Assembly (NCBI GenBank): GCA_947252755.1
Contig: CAMXWV010000001.1
Span: forward strand, 124,001-188,000
DNA from: an uncultured Dermabacter sp.
Lineage (GTDB): Bacteria > Actinomycetota > Actinomycetes > Actinomycetales > Dermabacteraceae
DNA length: 64,000 nucleotides
Direction of reading: 5' to 3'
Below the pieces are notes generated by a model, which saw only the letters and a program-made list of their open reading frames with translations, did not search any database and was not told where the DNA came from. Shown here one piece after another: positions 8,649 to 15,911 of this stretch (position 1 is the stretch's first letter; every line of letters starts with the position of its first letter). The translations under genes were made by a program, and so were the position numbers.

Positions 8649-9805
8649 TGGACCACACCAACCTCACCGGATTGGACACGGACCGGATCTGGCCACGAAC
8701 TGTGCCGGGTTCGAGCACACCGAACGGGAACGAGGACCCCGCGGTGATCAGGGCCGTGCGCGAGGCTGTGCTTGGCACCGGCGGTCCGGGACGCGACCTG
8801 ATCATTGTGATCGATGGGCTCGGTGCTGCAGCTATGGAGCGCTGGCGCTCGTACACGCCGCGGCTGCGCCAGCTCGCCGCCCACACACAGACCGTGCGCA
8901 CGCTGGCCCCGTCCACCACCGCCACGGTACTGACCTCCCTGCTGACCGGCCGCTCCCCACTGGAGCACGGCGTGTTGGGCTACAACGTGTTCGCCGACGC
9001 ATCCGGTGCGCGCACCATTGCACAGCTGAGCGGTGACCCGGGGATCAACCCCGCCGAGTGGATGCCGCTGCAGAATCTCGGCCAGCAGGCGATTGCCGAG
9101 GGCCGCAGCGCAGCACAGGTGGGCCCGGCCCGCTACGCGAACAGCTTCCTCAGCGCGATCATGCAGCGGGACTGGGCCTTTGTTCAGCAGCGCTCTGTCA
9201 GCCACCGGGTGCGGGCGGTGGAGAGCGCGCTGCACCACGCCGGGGAGAACGGCGTGGTGTACCTGCATCTGGCTGAGGTGGACAAGGCAGGTCACCACTG
9301 CGGACCCGGCTCTGATCCGTGGCTGACTGCGCTGGAGGAGGCGGATCAGCTCGTAGGGACCCTGGTGCGACGGCTCGCTGACCGGGTGCGGATCACGATC
9401 ACCGCTGATCACGGCATGGTTCCCACGTCCCGCACGCAAGTGGTAGACCTGGCGGATTCACCGATCGGTGCAGAGATCACCGGTGTGGCGGGGGAGCCGC
9501 GCGCGCTCAGCGTGCGCTCGAGCGTCGAAGAACCCGAGCTGGTGGAGCGACTGCAGTACGCGGTCAGCACCCGCGGTCATGTGATGGGCCGTTCAGAGCT
9601 GCTGGCCTCCGGGCTGCTCGGCGGTGAGTCCTCGCTGACGGAGCACGCGTCGGCACGCCTGGGAGATGCCATGATCTGGGCGCGGGACTGCTGGGCGCTC
9701 ACCCACAGCCGCTTCATTGCCGATGCAGTGCTGGATCAGCGGGGAATGCACGGTTCCCTGACGGATGAGGAGATGCTGATCCCACTGATCCAGCTGAATG
9801 CGTGA
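8645..9805 (+). CDS. Alkaline phosphatase superfamily / nucleotide pyrophosphatase-phosphodiesterase
   Basis: 386 aa. The superfamily metal sites are all recognisable: LIIVIDGLG (Asp near residue 57), PSTTATVLTSLLTGRSPLEHGVLGYN with the nucleophilic Thr and a following His near residues 89-110, HLAEVDKAGHHCGPGS (Asp and His) and ITADHGMV (Asp-His). This is the type I phosphodiesterase/nucleotide pyrophosphatase (PF01663-like) group. No signal peptide or membrane segment is seen, so it acts in the cytoplasm unless exported otherwise. Substrate is not predictable. It is coupled to DUF5998 by a 4-bp overlap, and its stop lies 7 bp from the stop of convergent sepH. Confidence 0.87.
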   Translation: MMDHTNLTGLDTDRIWPRTVPGSSTPNGNEDPAVIRAVREAVLGTGGPGRDLIIVIDGLGAAAMERWRSYTPRLRQLAAHTQTVRTLAPSTTATVLTSLLTGRSPLEHGVLGYNVFADASGARTIAQLSGDPGINPAEWMPLQNLGQQAIAEGRSAAQVGPARYANSFLSAIMQRDWAFVQQRSVSHRVRAVESALHHAGENGVVYLHLAEVDKAGHHCGPGSDPWLTALEEADQLVGTLVRRLADRVRITITADHGMVPTSRTQVVDLADSPIGAEITGVAGEPRALSVRSSVEEPELVERLQYAVSTRGHVMGRSELLASGLLGGESSLTEHASARLGDAMIWARDCWALTHSRFIADAVLDQRGMHGSLTDEEMLIPLIQLNA

Positions 9806-9812
9806 GCTTCGG

Positions 9813-11078
9813 TCACTTGTCCCGGGCGCCGAACACGATGTCATCCCAGCTGGGGATGCTGGCCCGGCCCTTGCGCTTCTTCGGTTCGGGAGCGCGCTCC
9901 GGCTTGGTGAAGCCGGGCAGCGGCTCAAGCGGGTCCGCTGTCTCCGCATCCGTGTCGGAGGCGCCGCGTGGAGGCTCACTCGCGGGGTGCTCAGCGTTCT
10001 CATCCTCGTGAGCGCTGACCGGCGAGTCCGCTGACTCGCCGGATTCGCCGTCCATGAGATCCTGGTCCGCATCGATCGGCTGAGCGGCCTGCTCATCCTG
10101 GTCTCCGGCATCAGGGGTGCGCGCCGGATCGGTCGGCTCAGCAGCCGCAGCATTCTGTTCAGCACGGTGACGCTCCAGGTCTTCCCGGAGATCATCCGGC
10201 ATCTCCAGCTCATTGAGCTGCTCGGTCTTCATCGTTCCGATGTCTGCCTGCGCGGGCGGCAGGTCATCGGCATCTGCAACCGAGTGCCATGGCGAGGCTG
10301 ATGCGCCGGGCTGATCTGCCGGGCTGCCGGCACGGGGGGTGGTCGCGGCTGCGGGGCGAACTCCTCGCTGGGCATTGAGCCGGTCCAGGTCGGCTTCGCT
10401 GATCGGAGTGGGGATCCGGCCGCCACCAGGCCTCACGGCACGGTCAGCGGCTTCCACGTCGAACACGCTGGTGCGCACGGCCCGCAGACGAGCCCGCGGC
10501 GGCGAGTCCTCGGCGGGGGCGTCATCCGAATCAGAGAGCCAGCGCGCTTCGTCATCCTCGGCATGGGCCACCCGGTTCGGCACGTCCAGCTTCCACTCGG
10601 CGGTGCGGGCGCGGGAGCCGGCGGTGAACTCCAGCAGCAGCGTCCACGAGCCGTCCGGTCGGCGCCAGGCGTCCCAGGTGGGGTCGGGCTCTGCACGGCG
10701 GGCGAGCAGCCGCGCTGTTACCACATCGCCAAGAGCGTCAGCGCTGCCCCTGCCCAGATGGAACTGCTGGCCCTGCCGAGCCATATAGGCACGCTCGGCC
10801 AGCACCGGACCTTCGTAACGGCGCACGTGTTCAACAGCCACCCCCGAGGATTCAGCGATCTCCTCAGCGGAGTGCCCCGAACGAAGCAAAGCCTGGATAT
10901 CCTTGGGTCGCAGGGCTGTGGCTTCCTTCGATTGGGTCAGGCCGAGTGCGGGGCGGTCACGACGGACTGCGGCGCGCACCGCCTCATTGATCCGCAGGAG
11001 ATAGGTGTCCCCTTCGGAGTCGTGGAGGACCAGATGCTCCGCGTCGTCATGGAGTCCGTGCAGAGTGAGCTCGCGCAT
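9813..11078 (-). CDS. sepH: Septation protein SepH (DUF3071)
   Basis: 421 aa. The N-terminal DUF3071 domain opens with MRELTLHGLHDDAEHLVL and contains a helix-turn-helix (about residues 55-95: LRPKDIQALLRSGHSAEEIAESSG). The C-terminal half is acidic, Ala/Glu/Asp/Pro-rich and probably disordered, ending in a short basic KKRKGRASIPSWDDIVF element. In Streptomyces SepH binds FtsZ and promotes ring assembly; the conserved N-terminal helix-turn-helix is required. The ATG at 11078 follows AGGAAGGACC. The gene is monocistronic, convergent with the phosphodiesterase and divergent from the DUF4193 gene, as in other actinobacteria. Confidence 0.92.
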   Translation of the reverse strand: MRELTLHGLHDDAEHLVLHDSEGDTYLLRINEAVRAAVRRDRPALGLTQSKEATALRPKDIQALLRSGHSAEEIAESSGVAVEHVRRYEGPVLAERAYMARQGQQFHLGRGSADALGDVVTARLLARRAEPDPTWDAWRRPDGSWTLLLEFTAGSRARTAEWKLDVPNRVAHAEDDEARWLSDSDDAPAEDSPPRARLRAVRTSVFDVEAADRAVRPGGGRIPTPISEADLDRLNAQRGVRPAAATTPRAGSPADQPGASASPWHSVADADDLPPAQADIGTMKTEQLNELEMPDDLREDLERHRAEQNAAAAEPTDPARTPDAGDQDEQAAQPIDADQDLMDGESGESADSPVSAHEDENAEHPASEPPRGASDTDAETADPLEPLPGFTKPERAPEPKKRKGRASIPSWDDIVFGARDK

Positions 11079-11114
11079 CGATCGAAGGTCCTTCCTCTTG
11101 CCTCAGCTGATTCG

Positions 11115-11120
11115 ATCATA
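11115..11120 (-). promoter_or_regulatory. Putative sepH -10 element
   Basis: Read on the minus strand, TATGAT lies about 37 bp upstream of the sepH ATG, giving a short leader that contains an AGGAAGG ribosome binding site. No clear -35 is visible. Confidence 0.4.
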
Positions 11121-11243
11121 CGAGCCTGGCAAAGCGCATCGGCTCAGCACGCGCGGGCGCAGCGCCCGGGGAATCGGTGGGGGCAGTTTCAGCTGGGTCC
11201 GTGCCCCGCGTCCTTATGAGGATTGCATCCGGCCCCGCACCAT

Positions 11244-11320
11244 TTGCATTGCTCTGGGCCCGGTGCAATAATCCACTCCGATCTGCCGCCGTGACCGGTG
11301 TGTGACCCTCCCTCGGCGGC
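11244..11320 (+). promoter_or_regulatory. Putative promoter and leader hairpin of the DUF4193 gene
   Basis: The 271-bp spacer between sepH and the DUF4193 gene contains TTGCAT (11244-11249), 17 bp, then AATAAT (11267-11272), a plausible promoter. Just downstream an inverted repeat GCCGCCG / CGGCGGC (11285-11291 and 11314-11320) could form a hairpin in the leader before the ATG at 11350. I see no open frame in this spacer. Confidence 0.35.
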
Positions 11321-11349
11321 GCAGAAGACAACCGTGATGGGACTCGCAC

Positions 11350-11652
11350 ATGGCCACTGATTACGACGCACCGTTCAAGCGGGAAGAAGACGCCTCCGAG
11401 GAGTCGATCGAGGAGCTCAAGGGACGTCGTAATGACAGTTCTTCACCCTCGGTGGACGAGGATGAGGCGGAGGCAGCGGAGGGATTCGAACTTCCCGGCG
11501 CTGATCTGTCGAACGAAGAGCTCAGCGTGATGGTGCTGCCCCGTCAGGCAGACGAGTTCACCTGCGGCTCCTGTTTCCTGGTGAAGCACCGCAGCCAGAT
11601 CGACCATCTGGAAGGCAAGCTCATCATCTGCAAGGAGTGCGCCTCTGCCTGA
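11350..11652 (+). CDS. DUF4193 family small zinc-ribbon protein
   Basis: 100 aa. The first two thirds are charged and probably unstructured; the last third is a zinc ribbon with CGSC (C72, C75) and CKEC (C94, C97). The family is confined to Actinobacteria and nearly always sits beside dut and DUF3093, as here. Homologues in mycobacteria have been linked to regulation or RNA polymerase binding only tentatively; I do not assign a function. The strong acidic N-terminus plus Zn-ribbon resembles small transcription-associated proteins, which is inference only. It converges with the DUF3093 gene with 15 bp between the stops. Confidence 0.88.
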   Translation: MATDYDAPFKREEDASEESIEELKGRRNDSSSPSVDEDEAEAAEGFELPGADLSNEELSVMVLPRQADEFTCGSCFLVKHRSQIDHLEGKLIICKECASA

Positions 11653-11667
11653 ACAGGCAGATCCCCC

Positions 11668-12129
11668 TCACGCAGCTGTCCGCTGAGCCTGCGCCGCCGC
11701 TAGCGCAGCCGCGAACTCCTCAGGACGCCGCAGCGAGATCACCCAGGCCGGGGTGGGGTCCTCCGGATCAACGACCGGAACCTCAACGCCCTCTGTGATC
11801 CACCCGCGGGTGCAGCGAAACGCCCGAGCATCGATCTTCGGCCCCATGACCCGCTGCATCTGTTCGCGATCCAGCACGCGCGCGACCCCCAGCATCGCCG
11901 GCTCAATCGAGGCCCGACCAGCCCGCACCCGGTCAGCAGACACACTGACCACCGGCGAGGACAGGATCATGATGAGGGGCACACCCACTGCGCCGAGCAC
12001 GGCGACGACGATCGCCAGAACATCTGACAACGGGATGGTGATCAGACCCAGCACCAAGCCGAACACCGCTCCCACCAGCATGGACAAAGGTCCGGGGGAC
12101 TGACGCTCACGAAACAGCGGCTCGCTCAT
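11668..12129 (-). CDS. DUF3093 family membrane protein
   Basis: 153 aa. Two closely spaced hydrophobic helices at about residues 15-58 form a hairpin, followed by a cytoplasmic beta-rich region of about 90 residues containing a conserved ARAFRCTRGWITEGVEV stretch. This matches the DUF3093 family, found next to dut throughout Actinobacteria and still without a known role. Divergent from dut; the two starts are 115 bp apart. No ribosome binding site precedes the ATG, and GAGAAT stands 6 bp upstream on the minus strand, suggesting a leaderless transcript here as well. Confidence 0.86.
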   Translation of the reverse strand: MSEPLFRERQSPGPLSMLVGAVFGLVLGLITIPLSDVLAIVVAVLGAVGVPLIMILSSPVVSVSADRVRAGRASIEPAMLGVARVLDREQMQRVMGPKIDARAFRCTRGWITEGVEVPVVDPEDPTPAWVISLRRPEEFAAALAAAQAQRTAA

Positions 12130-12231
12130 GCTTGTATTCTCGCATCACCCGCTCACTCCGTTCTCATGCCGCGATGGCGGTGCCAAGAAGTGCCGCGTTG
12201 GCGGTGCCAGGAAGCGGCGGGCTGCCCCCGG

Positions 12232-12244
12232 TAGGCTGGAGCCC
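12232..12244 (+). promoter_or_regulatory. Leaderless promoter of dut
   Basis: TAGGCT at 12232-12237, 7 bp, ATG at 12245. The open frame extends further upstream to 12128, but this promoter and the alignment of the mature enzyme fix the start at 12245. Two near-identical copies of a GGCGGTGCCA(A/G)GAAG-type stretch sit just upstream at about 12176-12215, a short direct repeat of unknown meaning. Confidence 0.6.
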
Positions 12245-12718
12245 ATGATCTCTCCGTCCTCACCAGCAGCTCTTCCCATCGCAGCAGAGCGTGCTGACCT
12301 GCTTCCCACCCGCGCGCACGACGGCGATGCGGGTCTGGACCTTCGCGCCGCGGCGGCGCATCGGCTCGAACCCGGACAGCGCGCATTGGTGGATACCGGG
12401 CTCGCCATCGCCCTTCCGCCCGGCACCGCCGGTCTGGTCTGTCCGCGCAGCGGCCTCGCTGCCAAGCACGGCGTCACGGTGCTGAATGCTCCCGGCATCA
12501 TCGATGCCGGCTATCGCGGCCCGGTCAAAGTGGCGCTGATCAATCTGGATCCGAACGCTGCGTTCGAGATCGCACCCGGCGATCGGATCGCGCAGCTCGT
12601 GATCACCCCGTTCGTCCCCGTCGTCATCGAGCCCGTAGACGCTCTTGAAGCAGGAGACACGCGAGGCGTGCACGGTCTCGGCTCCAGCGGCGGGTTCGGC
12701 ACTGCCGAAGGAGTGTGA
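12245..12718 (+). CDS. dut: dUTP diphosphatase
   Basis: 157 aa, trimeric dUTPase. It hydrolyses dUTP to dUMP and pyrophosphate, keeping uracil out of DNA and feeding thymidylate synthesis. All five motifs are visible in order: DAGLDLRA, PRSGLA, GIIDAGYRG (catalytic Asp), GDRIAQLV and the C-terminal arm RGVHGLGSSGGFG. Start chosen at the ATG with the leaderless promoter; earlier in-frame codons would add a low-complexity tail not found in the family. The DUF3710 gene follows with its ribosome binding site inside the last codons. Certain. Confidence 0.96.
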   Translation: MISPSSPAALPIAAERADLLPTRAHDGDAGLDLRAAAAHRLEPGQRALVDTGLAIALPPGTAGLVCPRSGLAAKHGVTVLNAPGIIDAGYRGPVKVALINLDPNAAFEIAPGDRIAQLVITPFVPVVIEPVDALEAGDTRGVHGLGSSGGFGTAEGV

Positions 12719-12723
12719 CCCCG

Positions 12724-13425
12724 ATGTTCGGACGCCGAAAGAAGCGTGAACAGAACAAGGCTGAGGAACAGAAGAAGTCCGCTGAACAGGAGGCTCCACC
12801 GACGCGATCTGCCGGACTGACCGGCCCCTTTGATGTGGCCGACGCACCCGCTGATGACACGCGCATCGACTTTGGGGGACTGCAGATTCCCGCGCGGGAG
12901 GGTCTTCAGATCTCCGTTGAGGCGGATGAGGCTCAGCGGCGCATGACCGGCCTCAGCCTCCTCTATAAGGAGACCTCGGTTCAGCTGAATGCGTTTGCGG
13001 CCCCTCGTTCCGAGTCGATCTGGCTCGGCATCCGGGACCGTCTGCGTGAATCAATCACCGCTCAGGGAGCGACTGCTGAGCTGCGTGACGGCAGCTTCGG
13101 CAAGGAGCTGCACGCGCGGATCCCCGTGAACGACCCGAACTCCCGCACCCGGTCCTTCCGTCCGATGCGGTTCGTCGGAGTGGAAGGCCCGCGCTGGGTG
13201 CTTCGCGCTGTCATCTCCGGCGCTGCGATGCAGAACCCGGCGCTGACAGCTGAGGTCGAGGAGATCATCCGGTCCGTGGTGGTGGTGCGGGGTGAGGGCG
13301 CAATGGCCCCTACAGAAGTGATCCAGCTGCGGATGCCGGGCGCGTCCACCACCGCTCAGCAGGGCAATCCCTACGCGGACATCGACGGGATCAGCCGAGG
13401 ACCTGAGATCGCGGAGATCCGATGA
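12724..13425 (+). CDS. DUF3710 domain protein
   Basis: 233 aa. Begins with a basic/acidic low-complexity stretch (MFGRRKKREQNKAEEQKK), then a globular DUF3710 domain of about 170 residues containing GRKEL-like FGKELHARIP and FRPMRFVGVEGPRWVLRAVISG. No membrane segment. The ATG at 12724 is preferred to an upstream GTG at 12715 because GGAG at 12710 is correctly spaced for the ATG and too close to the GTG. Found beside dut and the OB-fold gene in most Actinobacteria; function unknown. The ATGA overlap at the end couples it to the OB-fold gene. Confidence 0.85.
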   Translation: MFGRRKKREQNKAEEQKKSAEQEAPPTRSAGLTGPFDVADAPADDTRIDFGGLQIPAREGLQISVEADEAQRRMTGLSLLYKETSVQLNAFAAPRSESIWLGIRDRLRESITAQGATAELRDGSFGKELHARIPVNDPNSRTRSFRPMRFVGVEGPRWVLRAVISGAAMQNPALTAEVEEIIRSVVVVRGEGAMAPTEVIQLRMPGASTTAQQGNPYADIDGISRGPEIAEIR

Positions 13426-13799
13426 CACCGCTCGCTTGGCTGCGTCGTGTGATGGACGGTACAGGCCGCTCCCATGACCAGCCGGAGCCGATCCCTGACG
13501 ACACCGTGACCGGCGACCGCATCCGCGGTATCCGGGCCCGGTCCAAAGTCCGCCTGCGCGGCATCGTCTCCTCGCTTGTGGTGCGACCGGCTGCAGCCAC
13601 CCCCGCCGTGGAAGTGGAGCTGTATGACGGCACCGGCTACATCACCGTGTTCTGGCTGGGACGCGAGAAGATTATGGGCATCACGCCCGGAGCGCGGTTG
13701 GATGTCACCGGCTTCGCTGCGCTCCGCTTCGGCCGTCCGGTGATGTACAACCCGAGATACTCGATTCTCGGTGCAGATGATGAGGAGCTTGACCAGTGA
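13422..13799 (+). CDS. OB-fold nucleic-acid-binding domain protein
   Basis: 125 aa. A single OB-fold of the RecG/aspartyl-tRNA-synthetase anticodon-binding type: RSKVRLRGIVSSLVVRP, then VEVELYDGTGYITVFWLGR, then GARLDVTGFAALRFGRPVMYNPRYS. The pattern implies single-stranded DNA or RNA binding, but the family member has no enzymatic domain. Coupled to the upstream DUF3710 gene and downstream DUF3159 gene by 4-bp overlaps (ATGA and GTGA), so the three make one translational unit. Likely role in nucleic-acid handling is inferred from the fold. Confidence 0.83.
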   Translation: MTPLAWLRRVMDGTGRSHDQPEPIPDDTVTGDRIRGIRARSKVRLRGIVSSLVVRPAAATPAVEVELYDGTGYITVFWLGREKIMGITPGARLDVTGFAALRFGRPVMYNPRYSILGADDEELDQ

Positions 13800-14485
13800 A
13801 TCCCGCTTCGCCGCCGACGCCGGGGGATCCGAGGGAGCAGCCGGCAACCGGGGTGCGCGCCGCATTTGCAGGCGACGGCTTCTCCGTGAAGGATGCTGTC
13901 GGGGGGCCGCGGGGCATCCTCGAATCCGCGCTGCCCACCCTCGTGTTCGTGATCCTGTTTATGATCACGCGCAGCGCGATGGTCGCCGGCGGCGGCGCCA
14001 TGGCCGCAGTGGCGGCTCTGCTGCTTGCGCGGATCGTGCAGCGCCAGCCGGTGACGATGGTGCTCGGCGGCATGATCGCCGCCGTGCTCTCTGCTGTGAT
14101 CGCCATGCGCAGTGGAAGCGGTTCGAACTTCTATCTGCTCGGCATTGTTCAGAATGCGGCTGCGGCGCTGGTGGTGCTCGGCAGTGTGCTGCTCGGCCAC
14201 CCACTGGTGGGCTATCTGGCAGGCGCTCTTGACGCCCGGGTTGCACGGTGGCGCTCGATCCCAGCGGCTCGCCGCACCTACCGCTCAGCTACCCTCGTGT
14301 TCGGCGGCCTGTTCGCGCTCAAAACAGCGGTTCAGGGAACGCTGTACCTGCAGGATGCGACCGACGCACTCGGTGTTGCGAAGCTGCTGCTGGGGCTGCC
14401 CGCCTTTGCGCTCGTGGTGTTCTTGACCTTCCTCATGCACCGCGCGCTGATCTCAAGCCTCGGCCTCGGGAACCACCGGGAGTGA
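13796..14485 (+). CDS. DUF3159 family integral membrane protein
   Basis: 229 aa with about five or six hydrophobic helices; the first hydrophilic 45 residues are cytoplasmic. Recognisable stretches are LPTLVFVILFMITRS in the first helix and a conserved RRTYRSATLVFGGLFALKTAVQ. Family DUF3159 is restricted to Actinobacteria and sits next to the TrkA pair; no function is established. GTG start overlaps the previous stop. The last 33 bp of the gene overlap the 3' end of the convergent trkA gene, so the two coding sequences share DNA on opposite strands. Confidence 0.84.
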   Translation: MNPASPPTPGDPREQPATGVRAAFAGDGFSVKDAVGGPRGILESALPTLVFVILFMITRSAMVAGGGAMAAVAALLLARIVQRQPVTMVLGGMIAAVLSAVIAMRSGSGSNFYLLGIVQNAAAALVVLGSVLLGHPLVGYLAGALDARVARWRSIPAARRTYRSATLVFGGLFALKTAVQGTLYLQDATDALGVAKLLLGLPAFALVVFLTFLMHRALISSLGLGNHRE

Positions 14486-15154
14486 TGCCGTGATGTTCTC
14501 CAGATCTCGGGGAACGATCACCTGCTGCAGCTCGGAAAGCGATTGACCGTCCGAGAGGAACAGCAGTTCGTCACGGGCCAGCAGCGTGTCCCGCTCACCC
14601 GGCGCCATTGGGCGGCCGTCCCGGATCAGCCCTACCAGCACTGAGCCGGGCGCCCACTTGATCGACATGATGCTGCGTCCGATCAGCGGCGAGGTCTCCG
14701 GCAGCACGATGCCCAGCATGCTCGTATTCGATTTCGCGAACCGGAACATCTCCACGATCCGGCCTACGCTGACCGCCTGCTCTACCAGCGCGGTCATGAT
14801 CCGGGGCGTGGACACGGCCACATCCACACCCCACATGTCGTCGAACATCCACTCATTGCGCGGGTGGTTCACCCGTGCCACGGTGCGCGGCACTCCGAAC
14901 TCCGTCTTGGCAAGCAGTGACACCACCAGATTCACCTTGTCGTCGCCCGTGGCCGCCACCACGACTTCAGCTTCGTCCACACCGGCGCTGCGCAGCACGT
15001 CGAGCTCGGCCGCGTCTCCTCGAATCCAGTCCGCTTCTACGTCCACCTCATGCGGCGCTTCCTGGTCGATGAACACCACTGTCCGGTTGGCATCGGCCAC
15101 CTCCCGGGCAACGGATCGTCCCACGCTGCCCGCTCCCACGATGACGATCTTCAC
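14453..15154 (-). CDS. TrkA-type potassium channel regulatory (RCK) protein
   Basis: 233 aa: TrkA-N Rossmann domain (MKIVIVGAGSVGRSVA, GxGxxG at residues 7-12, acidic ribose-binding D at about 31 in VVFIDQE) and a TrkA-C domain (MAPGERDTLLARDELLFLSDG). Such proteins bind NAD(H) or ATP/ADP and gate K+ transporters from the cytoplasmic side. Second of two tandem TrkA genes overlapping by 4 bp, probably forming a heteromeric ring. No TrkH/G membrane pore is in the window; the divergent KimA-like transporter is the natural candidate partner. Confidence 0.92.
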   Translation of the reverse strand: MKIVIVGAGSVGRSVAREVADANRTVVFIDQEAPHEVDVEADWIRGDAAELDVLRSAGVDEAEVVVAATGDDKVNLVVSLLAKTEFGVPRTVARVNHPRNEWMFDDMWGVDVAVSTPRIMTALVEQAVSVGRIVEMFRFAKSNTSMLGIVLPETSPLIGRSIMSIKWAPGSVLVGLIRDGRPMAPGERDTLLARDELLFLSDGQSLSELQQVIVPRDLENITASLPVVPEAEA

Positions 15155-15822
15155 TGGTCCTCCTCTTCAAGCACCGGGTGGATGAGCATGGTCTCCACTT
15201 CCGCTCGCCGATCGGTCGGGGTGAGCACATGGAGCACATCCCCTTCTTGAACCCGCATCTGCGCAAACGGCACCACGCCTTCGCCCAGCCGGGTCACGAA
15301 GGCAAGACGCGCGTGCAGGCGGCGTTCGAGCTCGGTGATCGGCATGCCCACCCATGACAGGTCGAAGCCGGTCTGGATCATGGAGATCGCGCCGGAGACG
15401 TCCTGGAACTCGCGGTGGGAACGGCCCGGGATCAGTCGATCAAGTACCTGCTGGGTGGTCCAGCGAACCGTGGGAACGGTTGCCACTCCCAGGCGTTCGT
15501 ACACCTCAGCGCGTCCAGGATCATAGATCCGCGCTACCACGGTGCGCACTCCGTAGAGCTGGCGGGCTGCCCGGGCCGCGATGATGTTCGAGTTGTCGCC
15601 GCTGGAGACCGCCGCGAACGCGGCGGCGTCGCCGGTCCGCGCTTCGGCGAGGACACGGCGATCGAAGCCCACACCGAGCACCGTCTGACCGGGGAAGTCG
15701 TCGCCAAGCCGGCGGAACGACCGCTCGTCATGGTCGATCACCGCCACGGAATGGCCTATCGATGACAGATGGAGGGCGAGGGCTGCTCCGACGCGGCCGC
15801 AGCCCATCACAACAAAGTGCAC
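15151..15822 (-). CDS. TrkA-type potassium channel regulatory (RCK) protein
   Basis: 223 aa. Start set at the GTG giving VHFVVMGCGRVGAALA, because AAGGAG sits 7 bp before it; an upstream in-frame ATG at 15930 would add 36 residues and overlap the divergent transporter. TrkA-N motif GCGRVG, VAVIDHDERS for ribose binding, and a TrkA-C domain (VPFAQMRVQEGDVLHVLTP). First gene of the two-gene trkA unit, transcribed away from the KimA-like gene. Likely paired with the downstream TrkA protein in K+ uptake control. Confidence 0.9.
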   Translation of the reverse strand: MHFVVMGCGRVGAALALHLSSIGHSVAVIDHDERSFRRLGDDFPGQTVLGVGFDRRVLAEARTGDAAAFAAVSSGDNSNIIAARAARQLYGVRTVVARIYDPGRAEVYERLGVATVPTVRWTTQQVLDRLIPGRSHREFQDVSGAISMIQTGFDLSWVGMPITELERRLHARLAFVTRLGEGVVPFAQMRVQEGDVLHVLTPTDRRAEVETMLIHPVLEEEDQ

Positions 15823-15845
15823 AGCGAGCTCCTTGAGGTCGTGCC

Positions 15846-15893
15846 GCCGGCGCGCGCCGGCCACCACCACAGTAGTCGCCCCGCGGGTGGTGG
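15846..15893. repeat. Palindromes in the divergent trkA/kimA promoter region
   Basis: GCCGGCGCGCGCCGGC at 15846-15861 is a perfect 16-bp palindrome. It abuts a second inverted repeat, CCACCACC (15861-15868) and GGTGGTGG (15886-15893) with a 17-bp loop. Both lie in the 89 bp between the divergent start codons, where an operator for a common regulator would be expected; no regulator gene is adjacent. Confidence 0.5.
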
Positions 15894-15899
15894 GCGCGC

Positions 15900-15911
15900 T
15901 AGAGTTCCTCT
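15900..15911 (+). promoter_or_regulatory. Leaderless promoter of the KimA-like gene
   Basis: TAGAGT at 15900-15905, 6 bp, then the GTG start at 15912. No ribosome binding site is present. A leaderless GTG start is consistent with the other promoters of this type in the window. Confidence 0.6.
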
